Shown piece by piece: positions 15,513 to 22,788 of a stretch of 48,716 nucleotides of DNA. The stretch spans positions 1 through 48,716 of the forward strand of contig NZ_JACEOL010000053.1 in the NCBI RefSeq assembly GCF_013868055.1. The letters are read 5' to 3'. The stretch's first letter is position 1, and each line of letters starts with the position of its first letter. The translations under genes and the position numbers were made by a program. Origin of the DNA: Thermoactinomyces mirandus. GTDB lineage: Bacteria; Bacillota; Bacilli; Thermoactinomycetales; Thermoactinomycetaceae. Below the pieces are notes generated by a model, which worked only from the letters and a program-made list of their open reading frames with translations, was not told the DNA's origin and ran no database searches.

Positions 15513-16205
15513 TCAAAAATGCAGATAGTTTTGAGCCCGTCTGGCAACCATAAAGGCTTTGGAAAGTTTCTGGGTGCCAATTTCAACGGTCCTGATCGTT
15601 GCCATGGTCCGATAGTAATCCTGATAAGGAACATTGGCAACATTTGCTCTGAACGATTCATAGTGGGACATGGCTGCAAACCATTGCTCAAAGGTATCTT
15701 CAATTTCAATATAGACCTGCGGGATAAATCCATCCAGATCCTCACAGTTTTCCCCAAAGTATAAGTATTCCACGGCATGCGCTTTTTGGCCTGTTTCAAT
15801 GGCATCATTTGCGGCCATCCTGACTGCTTCCAGCACCACATCATAAGTAAGTACGTGCCGGGGATGAAGGCTGCCGCGCCAATGAGTAATAACAATATCC
15901 GGCTTTTCTTTTCTGAGAAGTTTGCAAAGATCCATTTGCATCTGTTCTTTAGGGGACAGCTTCCCGGCGAGATATCCCATCCAATGGGAAGTTGCACCCA
16001 TTGCTTCTGCCACTTTCGGCATTTCTTCATTTAACTGTTTTCCGTATTTTTCGGGTGATTTCTTCCTGTTACCCCGTTCTCCTCTCGTGATATGGACAAA
16101 TGTTGCCTTATGTCCTTCTCTTGTGTATTTGATTGCCACCGGACCACCCATCAATTCTGCGTCCAACGCATGGGCTCCGATGGTCATCACATGATGTTGT
16201 TTCAA
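15513..16205 (-). CDS. PIG-L/LmbE-like deacetylase with altered catalytic motif
   Basis: 230 residues, starting at a TTG eight bases after AGGAGG. Overall layout is that of PIG-L zinc deacetylases (bacillithiol, mycothiol and diacetylchitobiose enzymes): TIGAHALDAEL at residues 8-18, HITRGERGNR near 38, DIVITHWRGSLHPRHVLTYD near 108. The canonical first motif is A-H-P-D-D-x-E; here it is A-H-A-L-D-A-E. The zinc-binding His, second Asp and the H-P-x-H motif stay, but the first Asp, the general base, is Leu. It may be inactive, binding-only or use another base. It lies 12 bases upstream of the mupG-like gene. Confidence 0.8.
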   Translation of the reverse strand: MKQHHVMTIGAHALDAELMGGPVAIKYTREGHKATFVHITRGERGNRKKSPEKYGKQLNEEMPKVAEAMGATSHWMGYLAGKLSPKEQMQMDLCKLLRKEKPDIVITHWRGSLHPRHVLTYDVVLEAVRMAANDAIETGQKAHAVEYLYFGENCEDLDGFIPQVYIEIEDTFEQWFAAMSHYESFRANVANVPYQDYYRTMATIRTVEIGTQKLSKAFMVARRAQNYLHF

Positions 16206-16249
16206 TGAAACTTCCTCCTGTTTGTCAAGAATTGCTGAACTGGCGATAA

Positions 16250-16285
16250 GCCCGGGAAAACAACCGGGAAAAATCGCTCCCGGGT
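16250..16285. promoter_or_regulatory. Intra-operon hairpin
   Basis: CCCGGGA at 16251-16257 and CCGGGA at 16264-16269 can both pair with TCCCGGG at about 16278-16284, giving two alternative stems in the 120-base gap between the acetyltransferase and deacetylase genes. A T-rich tract on the minus strand follows. It may weaken transcription or stabilise the downstream mRNA; this is inference. Confidence 0.35.
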
Positions 16286-16326
16286 CCTTTTTCTTCCTGC
16301 TGAATCTTGAGACAGATTTTCCGACA

Positions 16327-17283
16327 TCATTTCATAAATTTTTTCATCACCGCGTGCCGTTTCATGACTTTCATGCCTGCTCTTCCATAAAATCTCTGTG
16401 CGTCATGGTCCGTCCAGGCAAGCCATACGTGGTAAATTCCTCTTTTGTACATATCCATCAGCATTTCGTAAAACAGCACACTGCCGATCTTTTTGCCGCG
16501 CATGTTTTTACAAACGCCAAACGGTCCGAAATGCCCCTCCAAATCATCAATGGCACGCTGGCAATATCCGATGATTTTCGAATCCTGATCAATCGCCAGC
16601 CATATTCTTTCCTCCCCTTTGCATTTCTCCAACGTTTCCCTGGCATTTCTCACCCATCCGCCCGGAAAATTGTCCTTCAGAAATTGCAGCAGGGGCAGGG
16701 TATAAATCCTGGAAAAGGGGAGGATTTGAATGCCATGATTTTCCAGTAACTCCGTTTTAATCTGTCTGATCTTTTCCGGGATTTTAAAATTATACAGAAC
16801 CCGATCCATACCGACCGCTTCTCCCAGAACCTCATACCCCAGGGACCGGAAGAATAATATGGAGTCACCATATGCATCCTGATCCGGTCCGGGGAAAAAG
16901 TAGTTGGGACTGTATGCTCCAAGGGTGATGTTCTTTTTGCCAAGTTCATTGAACTGCATTTCCAATGTTGTGATCAACCGCTTTCCAATCCCCTGCCGCC
17001 GGTAATCCGGGTGAACAAACATGACCGGAATCCATGCCCGTTCCGGTTCAAATCCCCTTTCCTCATAGGGATATTTGCGAACCATTCCCAGGCAGAAACC
17101 CAGAACGGTCTGGTCTTCACCCTCGGCAACCAGGCATAAATCGGGGTCAAAATTGGGATCAAGCAATATTTTCCTGTGGAAGATATCCCGGCTGACCGGA
17201 TCTTTGAACAGGCACCGGTTCCATAAATCAATCACTTCTGTTTCATCTTTGTAATGATAAGGCCTGATTCCGGATAAACCCAT
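16327..17283 (-). CDS. Tandem GNAT N-acetyltransferase
   Basis: 318 residues with two GNAT domains. The first covers about residues 1-160, with the acetyl-CoA loop VHPDYRRQGIGKRLI near residue 92. The second spans about 185-318 with VCKNMRGKKIGSVLFYEML near 265 and ends in the beta-strand HAVMKKFMK. Double-GNAT proteins include mycothiol synthase. In this operon, beside a deacetylase-like gene and an amino-sugar PTS, it may acetylate a glucosamine-type sugar; that is inference. GGAGG lies seven bases before the ATG, and the IIC stop codon is 16 bases upstream. Confidence 0.8.
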   Translation of the reverse strand: MGLSGIRPYHYKDETEVIDLWNRCLFKDPVSRDIFHRKILLDPNFDPDLCLVAEGEDQTVLGFCLGMVRKYPYEERGFEPERAWIPVMFVHPDYRRQGIGKRLITTLEMQFNELGKKNITLGAYSPNYFFPGPDQDAYGDSILFFRSLGYEVLGEAVGMDRVLYNFKIPEKIRQIKTELLENHGIQILPFSRIYTLPLLQFLKDNFPGGWVRNARETLEKCKGEERIWLAIDQDSKIIGYCQRAIDDLEGHFGPFGVCKNMRGKKIGSVLFYEMLMDMYKRGIYHVWLAWTDHDAQRFYGRAGMKVMKRHAVMKKFMK

Positions 17284-17299
17284 TTTTCCGCCTCCAGCG

Positions 17300-18562
17300 T
17301 CATTGATTTATATTTTGCTCTTTCAGGGCTTGCCTTTCCACAATTTTGTAGAAGGGAAGCCAGATAAAGAACATAAGCACGTAGTTTAATGTCGATAATC
17401 CGGCAGCGGCCAGGCTTCCGCCTGTTCCCAGAAACGCCCCGATCGGGCCCGGGATGGTCCACGGCAGCAGGATGTATGGCGCAGGCACGAAACCGGCCGC
17501 GATGACTGCATAACTGAATGCAAAAATGAAAAGGTAACCGAATATCCAGGGGATAAACAAAATCGGGTTTAAAATAACCGGCAAACCAAACAGCACCGGT
17601 TCTGCGATATTGAATATGGATGGAAACAAGGCCAGTTTGCCAAGTGTCTTATATCTTTTTACTGCTGACATCAGCATCAGGATGACCAGCGGGAGCATGC
17701 TTACCCTCACGAAGTAGTTCAGAAACTGTTCACTGGCGATATATGGAATTTCCTGGCCAGCCTGTGCCGCGGCAACGTTACTTCCCAACATGTCCAGCCA
17801 GATCGGCTGCATGACGGATGTGACCACATTGGTTCCGTGGATCCCGACAAACCATAACAAGCGGTCGATAAACATGGCGACGAATTGGGCGATAAAGCTG
17901 GCACCGCCTGCAACAATCGGGGCAAACCCTTCCATGATGAGCCCCACAAGGTCAATTTGCATAGGATAACGGATGGTCCACCACAGCATAATCGTGACGA
18001 AGATCGGCAGCAATGAGGAAAAGGCATTGGCCACCATGGGAGGAACACCGTCAGGCATTTTGATCGTAATATTCTTTTTGATCATGAACCGGTATATTTC
18101 GATACTGATGATCCCGACAACAATGGCGGCAAACATGCCGGTACTTCCGAGATTATTTGCCGGCAAATAAGCGCCGATCTTTTCATTCACTCCTACCGGA
18201 AACAGGATAAGAAAACCAAACAGACTGATGATCGTCCCGGAAAAGGGATCCACTTTGTTATCCGTCTGCTTGTAATAGCTTGACAGAAAGTAACCGATTC
18301 CAAGCGCCAATCCGATTGAAAGCAATCCCATCGTTGCACTGTTGGCCCCCCAAAATTGGGAACTGACCGGTTCGATCAGTTTTTGCCATGCCGGGACGGG
18401 AAATGAAGCAATCAGGACAAAAAACGAAGCGATAATGATAATGGGCATTAACGCAATAAATGATTTCTGAATGGAGTCAATATAGCGATTTTTTGAGATT
18501 TTAATCAAAGGCGGCGCAATTCTGTTTTCAACAACATTGGTCAAGCCATCCATGAAAGACAT
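17300..18562 (-). CDS. PTS lactose/cellobiose-family IIC permease
   Basis: 420 residues, polytopic membrane protein with about ten hydrophobic segments. Family marks of CelB/ChbC are clear: the N-terminal FMDGLTNVVENRIAPPLIKI, LFGFLILFP, the conserved FVGIHGTNVV near residue 240, and NIAEPVLFGLPVILNPILFIPWI near 315, where the sugar binds. It imports a beta-linked disaccharide while the IIB phosphorylates it. It is the first gene of the operon, with AAAGGAGGG upstream and a promoter plus cre site about 60-100 bases before the ATG. Cellobiose or chitobiose are alternatives to a muropeptide sugar. Confidence 0.92.
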   Translation of the reverse strand: MSFMDGLTNVVENRIAPPLIKISKNRYIDSIQKSFIALMPIIIIASFFVLIASFPVPAWQKLIEPVSSQFWGANSATMGLLSIGLALGIGYFLSSYYKQTDNKVDPFSGTIISLFGFLILFPVGVNEKIGAYLPANNLGSTGMFAAIVVGIISIEIYRFMIKKNITIKMPDGVPPMVANAFSSLLPIFVTIMLWWTIRYPMQIDLVGLIMEGFAPIVAGGASFIAQFVAMFIDRLLWFVGIHGTNVVTSVMQPIWLDMLGSNVAAAQAGQEIPYIASEQFLNYFVRVSMLPLVILMLMSAVKRYKTLGKLALFPSIFNIAEPVLFGLPVILNPILFIPWIFGYLFIFAFSYAVIAAGFVPAPYILLPWTIPGPIGAFLGTGGSLAAAGLSTLNYVLMFFIWLPFYKIVERQALKEQNINQ

Positions 18563-18617
18563 GATTTCGTTCGCCCTCCTTTATGGTTTTCCAATGCCTT
18601 CCGGCAATAAAAAAGTT

Positions 18618-18631
18618 TGGAATCGCTTTCA
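18618..18631. promoter_or_regulatory. CcpA cre site
   Basis: Read on the minus strand the 14 bases are TGAAAGCGATTCCA, matching the consensus TGWAANCGNTNWCA at all positions except one. It begins just downstream of the -10 box, at the likely transcription start, where CcpA represses. The PTS operon is therefore probably under carbon catabolite control. Confidence 0.65.
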
Positions 18632-18636
18632 ACTAT

Positions 18637-18666
18637 AGTATAGAAGATATAAAAATAATATTTCAA
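18637..18666 (-). promoter_or_regulatory. Promoter of the PTS operon
   Basis: On the minus strand TTGAAA (complement of 18661-18666), an 18-base spacer and TATACT (complement of 18637-18642). It is a good sigma-A-type promoter with a start site expected near 18630, inside the cre site. Confidence 0.65.
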
Positions 18667-18696
18667 TATCTTAGGTAACAAATATGAATTTATATT

Positions 18697-19712
18697 TTAC
18701 AAGACAGGCGTCCATTGCGAAGTTTCTGCTGCGGCACCGGTTTTCGCGGGTCTCTTGTTCATGGCAATTTTCGCAATTTTCACATAGCGTGCCTCGACCG
18801 GAGAAGCAAAATAAATTGCATCCCTGGGCTGCGGAATATCTTTTTCCCTTTTTGCCATGGACTGGTCAGCCGCTTTTTTCCATGTCCTGTTATCATTGGA
18901 CACCCATATTTCATATTGGTCCGCCCAGTATTCCCATTCAATTTTAATTTGGTTAAACCTCTGTTTTTGTCCCAGATCCACTGCAAAATATTCCGGGTCC
19001 TGTTGAAAGGACTTGGAAGCCCATCGGGTATGGCTGTCGCCGTCTATGGCACGACCCGGTGTAAAATGACTGGTACTCCCATATTTGTAATCCGTGTCAA
19101 ATGCGGAAGATGAAGCGGAAGCCGTCCTGTTTTCAGCCAGATTGGGACTTTCTTTCAGGGAAAGGTTGTTACCCTGCCAGGAATTTTGATGGCGACTGCC
19201 GAATAGGACGAGATGGTCCAGGAAAGTTTCCCGTTTTTTCCCACTTTCAACGATTCTTTTCGCAATCCATAATCATAGACGTGATCCGGTACCGCAGGCC
19301 CGTCCAGAATCAAGGCAGCCGCATCACCTCTTGGCTTGAAGTTTAACAAGTCAAATTCCACTTTCCTGTCTTTGTCCGGCAACTTGTTAATGGCAATGAT
19401 ATACAGGTTTTTCCCTTTTTCGCCAGTACTTGCATAAATGGATAAATTGTTATCCCTTTTGTATTGTTTTTCAACCAGCGTATCCCCAAAATGCCGGCCA
19501 AACAGTTCAAAAGCATAATAGTTTACATAAGACTTCATTTCAGGACTGAGCAACCCGTAATCACCGCTTCCCGGCGGATAGGGATTCATCAATGCCCAAT
19601 AGGCAACCGCGTCGATGTCCTCCTCTGCAAGTAACCCAACAGATCGGCTGTCCATAATCCGGCAGGCAGGGCATTGACCGTCCAGTCTTCGGAATAAGCC
19701 CATACCGGACTA
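18697..19712 (-). pseudogene. Truncated glycoside hydrolase with C-terminal F5/8C domain
   Basis: Three frames join into the C-terminal part of a secreted glycosidase. The start PVWAYSEDWTVNALPAGLW shifts near 19635 to EEDIDAVAYWALMNPYPPG and NYYAFELFGRHFGDTLV, which resemble the end of a clan-A hydrolase such as an arabinofuranosidase-like enzyme, plus a beta-sandwich. A second shift near 19170 leads to NLAENRTASASSSAFD, the start of an F5/8 type C carbohydrate-binding domain (AIDGDSHTRWAS, DQYEIWVSNDNRTWKK, ARYVKIAKIAMN). The N-terminal catalytic part is gone, cut at the junction with istA. Its substrate may have fed the adjacent PTS operon. Confidence 0.75.
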
Positions 19713-20101
19713 AAGGAGGAAAGGAAATGTTACAGATGGCCAATTACGAGTTTATCAGGAAGCAACACATTTTGCTAGGAAAGTCCATTCGACAGATTTC
19801 AAGGGAGACTGGCTATTCACGCCAGATCATTCGAAAAGCACTCAAATCAACAGATTTCCCAAAATACAAGCTGTCCAAACAGAAACAAAAGCCGGTCATG
19901 GATTCTGTCAAGCACATCATCGAGGAGTGGCTACGCCAGGACGAACAGGCTCCACCCAAGCAACGTCATACGGCACGACGCATTTATCAAAGGCTGGTTG
20001 AAGAGTACGGATTCACCGGAGGTGAATCAACGGTTTGATCTTTTGTAAGAGAACTAAAGGTCACTGAACCTGAAGCTTTCGTTCCGCTTGAATTTCCTTA
20101 A
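19713..20101 (+). pseudogene. istA: IS21-family istA transposase, 5' fragment
   Basis: After AAAGGAGGAAAGGAA the ATG at 19727 opens MLQMANYEFIRKQHILLGKS, followed by the helix-turn-helix IRQISRETGYSRQIIRKALKS and HTARRIYQRLVEEYGFTGGESTV, the classic N-terminus of IS21 transposases. A TGA at about 20036-20038 replaces the expected Arg codon (CGA); in the same frame SFVRELKVTEPEAFVPLEF continues to TAA. The DDE catalytic region is deleted. The gene's usual upstream terminal repeat is also missing: only about 15 bases separate the start from glycosidase sequence. Confidence 0.8.
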
Positions 20102-20125
20102 TTTGTTTATCTCCCTGAAATATAC

Positions 20126-20176
20126 AACCCCAAGCCCTTTTCTTGCGAAAAAGCTTGGGGTTTGTCATCAAGCTCA
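20126..20176. mobile_element. Terminal fragment of another insertion sequence
   Basis: AACCCCAAGC (20126-20135) and GCTTGGGGTT (20153-20162) form a 10-base hairpin, a terminator-like arrangement seen at ends of transposase genes, followed by TTTGTCATCAAGCTCA. The 19 bases GGGTTTGTCATCAAGCTCA at 20158-20176 recur inverted as the last 19 bases of the window. Such a repeat is unlikely by chance and suggests an IS end. The family is not certain. Confidence 0.5.
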
Positions 20177-20388
20177 CAGGAGCGGAGCTCCTGTTCCAAT
20201 TTTGTTCCTCGCGCTATGAGAAAGGTAGCATGATCATTACAAGCAATCTGGACTTTTCTAACTGGACTCAGGTCTTTAAGGATGAACAAATGACAGCTGC
20301 CCTGGCAGATCGCCTTACCCATCGCGCTCACATCCTTGCCATGAATGGCGAAAGCTATCGTTTTAAGCAAAGCATAAAAAGAGCATGA
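20177..20388 (+). pseudogene. istB: IS21-family istB ATPase, 3' fragment
   Basis: The reading frame TGAELLFQFCSSRYEKGS, MIITSNLDFSNWTQVF, DEQMTAALADRLTHRAHIL and MNGESYRFKQSIKRA up to the TGA at 20386-20388 is the C-terminal third of the IS21 AAA+ helper protein. The N-terminal Walker motifs are missing; the region is fused to an unrelated IS end. Confidence 0.85.
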
Positions 20389-20490
20389 TCATCAAAAAGT
20401 TACCCACCCTCCGGGTGGATAATTTAATACCCAGGTGGTCAATTTTTTGATGATCACGGCGGTCAACTTTTTGTTTGACATTCACACTTT
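20389..20490 (+). mobile_element. Right end of the IS21-family element
   Basis: After istB, ACCCTCCGGGTGG forms a small hairpin, then the related motifs GGTGGTCAATTTTTTGATGATCA and GGCGGTCAACTTTTTGTTTGACA repeat, the multiple end repeats typical of IS21 termini. The outer end is near 20485. The rest up to 20695 shows nothing else except AT-rich DNA. Confidence 0.6.
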
Positions 20491-20695
20491 TTATCATGTA
20501 TGGACGGGAAAATAAAATATTTTTTATAATTAAACGGAGTAGATGCTTCACACCAATTTCCTTCTCCAGTTTGATCTACCAATTCAGGGAAACTACACAG
20601 TAGACCTTCTAATAGTTAATAATGCAACAAACAGTTAATAGTTAAAACAAATTCAGATAAGATTCCCAATATATCATTTGTTAGGGAGGTTCATA

Positions 20696-20886
20696 ATGAA
20701 TACCAGCCAAACACAAAATGGATGTTAAAATTACTAACAGCGATCCATTGACCTTAGGGGTAATCGGACTGCTTTGGTAACCCTGGTAGCATCCTCACAA
20801 AAGCTCGGAATCACATGCGAAATTTCATTCGTATTCCGTGGGCGATATTTTTAGGGGGATTTGCTCAACTATTTGCATGCATCTAG
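20696..20886 (+). pseudogene. Acetate uptake transporter (SatP/YaaH) remnant
   Basis: GGGAGG precedes ATG at 20696. Three frames give MNTSQTQN, then DVKITNSDPLTLGVIGLLW, then VTLVASSQKLGITCEISFVF, then IPWAIFLGGFAQLFACI. This is the first two transmembrane segments of the GPR1/FUN34/YaaH acetate transporter family. At least three indels and a 3' truncation make it non-functional. It lies between the IS debris and the defence operon, so it probably marks the former neighbour of the insertion site. Confidence 0.8.
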
Positions 20887-20991
20887 TATATATATAAACT
20901 TATCGACTATAATCATTTTCTCATTCAACAGTAACCCGATAGCTGGACCACTATCAAATTTTATAACAAGATTATCTTTTACTAATTCCTT
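20869..20991 (-). other. Short open stretch downstream of the nuclease gene
   Basis: On the minus strand ELVKDNLVIKFDSGPAIGLL and NEKMIIVDKFIYILDACK read without stop to TAG at 20869-20871, but there is no start codon in this frame. A one-base change at about 20990 would join it to MLQEINNNMV, which begins inside the end of the DUF2357-like gene. It could be a broken small gene of the defence operon or chance. Confidence 0.25.
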
Positions 20992-21003
20992 ACCATGTTA
21001 TTA

Positions 21004-22788
21004 TTAATTTCTTGCAACATCATGATAATCTTGCAACATATTATTAATAACATCCTCTAATTCATTAGCAATAAAGCTGGAATTATCCCCTGGACATAAC
21101 CTTAACAAACGTACAATTCCATTCCACTCTTTCTGACTTCTCTTTTCTAAAGATAAATCTCTACTCGGGTATAAACCCCACACTACAGAAACAGGGTTAT
21201 AACGGCGATATTTCATTTGAGTGGGTACTAGCTCACCATATATATAAGGAGACAATATTTTCATTTTGTAATCCGTTAACTGCTCAATTAACTTCGGATC
21301 ATTTTTTCTATTCCAGATATTATCTAGTTGCCTATATTTCAGATCAAAAATTAAACTTCCTATATATACACCTTCTTTATATACATCCATACGGCCATCT
21401 GGACAGTTATGGTTACCTATACTAAATAAAGGTATATTTTCCAGATCGGTCTTTTCTTCTTTTTTAGGAATAGCTTGATTATAAACTAGATTGAGAGTTA
21501 AATCCCCTTTTTCAAATTTAACTATGGTTCCAGGCTTCAAAGTCGGAACAAAAAAGTTCTTAGTATAACTGAAAATCCAACCCTGCATGGGTTTGAAACC
21601 AATGTTCATTAATGTTTTACAAATATGCATATAACCCCATATTTCATATAATAAATCAGTTTTTTTCCACTGGGAAGTAAAACTGCTTTCTATACTAATG
21701 TGAAACTGACCAGAAACTATTTTTCTATAAAGTTGATAAATTAATCTATATCTTGAATCCAGATTTAAAATGTTTGAAAAGGAGTTACCCTTGAATTTAG
21801 ATACCTGTTTGACCCAGTTAGATTGACAAAACCGTTCAAAGTTCTTTTTCATTAAGCGACCTTTTTCTCTGTACTTATTAAGTATGTGAATAGTTTTTTT
21901 CTTTTCGTAATACTTAATTTGTGTGTTTCTTTGTGACTTTAAATACTTTTCCATCTTCTTACATTCTTCTTCAAATTCGATAATGGATGAATCTACAGCT
22001 TCAATAAAATGATTCAGTAACTGGATAAAGTTAATTAAGATCATTTTTAGCCATCTGTTTTCCAATAAATCATAATCTACTTTATTAAAAGAGGTCTGGA
22101 TAATTTCTTTTTTATCCGGATGAGTCAATTGATACCTTAAACTTTGTTCATCTATATATTTAGCCCGACTCAACCAAGTTAACTTATATTCTTTTTTTAA
22201 GTTATATCTTGGTTTTAAGTCAATATCATTTAAAGATATCATAACCTTGTTATAGTTTTTTAGCAGCAATTCAAATTGATACAGAAGCTTGACTGGAATA
22301 GCTTGTACATTAGAGCATCCCAACCCAAATCTGTTTCGAATAAAATCTTGAGCCAGTCCTTTAAGTTCCTTTTCTAATTCATCTTTCATATACTCCCATT
22401 GGGCACGAGTAATTTGTTTTGGCTCAATTTGCATCGTAGAGAAAAAATGTTCACCAAAGGCAACCACCTTTATTGGATAAAATCCAGGAATAAGAGGGTA
22501 ATGGGTGTTATAATTCTGAAACAAAATTCGTATCTCCTCAGAAGGCTCGAGGTAAATCTTTCCGTCTCCATCCACTTCAGGGTTATCAAGCAATTCTAAT
22601 CCCGCTATATATAACTTTGCTTTCTTGTCCGGACAGATAAATTGTAAACCAAGTTCAGTATTTTCCTTTACAACTACTGCAGTTTCATCAAAAAAATCTT
22701 CATCTTTCCCGAATTTGTTTACAGGAATGGCCTTTTCTTTCTGATAAAAAGTTAATTCAAAAGGGTAACTATTAGCTCGTGTATCCAT
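21004..22788 (-). CDS. DUF2357-like PD-(D/E)XK nuclease (McrC-like effector)
   Basis: About 594 residues. The N-terminal half is beta-rich and then helical (charged stretch EFEEECKKMEKYLKSQRN near residue 270). The C-terminal part has CPDGRMDVYKEGV followed by LIFDLKYRQLDNIW (about residues 464-492), the D...D-x-K pattern of PD-(D/E)XK nucleases, with a Gln/Asp-rich helix behind it, as in DUF2357 proteins that partner McrB-like ATPases. The ATG at 22788 is chosen over a TTG three codons earlier because AAGGAG is suitably spaced. It overlaps the ATPase gene by 17 bases. It is the predicted cutting subunit; target (DNA or RNA) is unknown. Confidence 0.72.
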   Translation of the reverse strand: MDTRANSYPFELTFYQKEKAIPVNKFGKDEDFFDETAVVVKENTELGLQFICPDKKAKLYIAGLELLDNPEVDGDGKIYLEPSEEIRILFQNYNTHYPLIPGFYPIKVVAFGEHFFSTMQIEPKQITRAQWEYMKDELEKELKGLAQDFIRNRFGLGCSNVQAIPVKLLYQFELLLKNYNKVMISLNDIDLKPRYNLKKEYKLTWLSRAKYIDEQSLRYQLTHPDKKEIIQTSFNKVDYDLLENRWLKMILINFIQLLNHFIEAVDSSIIEFEEECKKMEKYLKSQRNTQIKYYEKKKTIHILNKYREKGRLMKKNFERFCQSNWVKQVSKFKGNSFSNILNLDSRYRLIYQLYRKIVSGQFHISIESSFTSQWKKTDLLYEIWGYMHICKTLMNIGFKPMQGWIFSYTKNFFVPTLKPGTIVKFEKGDLTLNLVYNQAIPKKEEKTDLENIPLFSIGNHNCPDGRMDVYKEGVYIGSLIFDLKYRQLDNIWNRKNDPKLIEQLTDYKMKILSPYIYGELVPTQMKYRRYNPVSVVWGLYPSRDLSLEKRSQKEWNGIVRLLRLCPGDNSSFIANELEDVINNMLQDYHDVARN

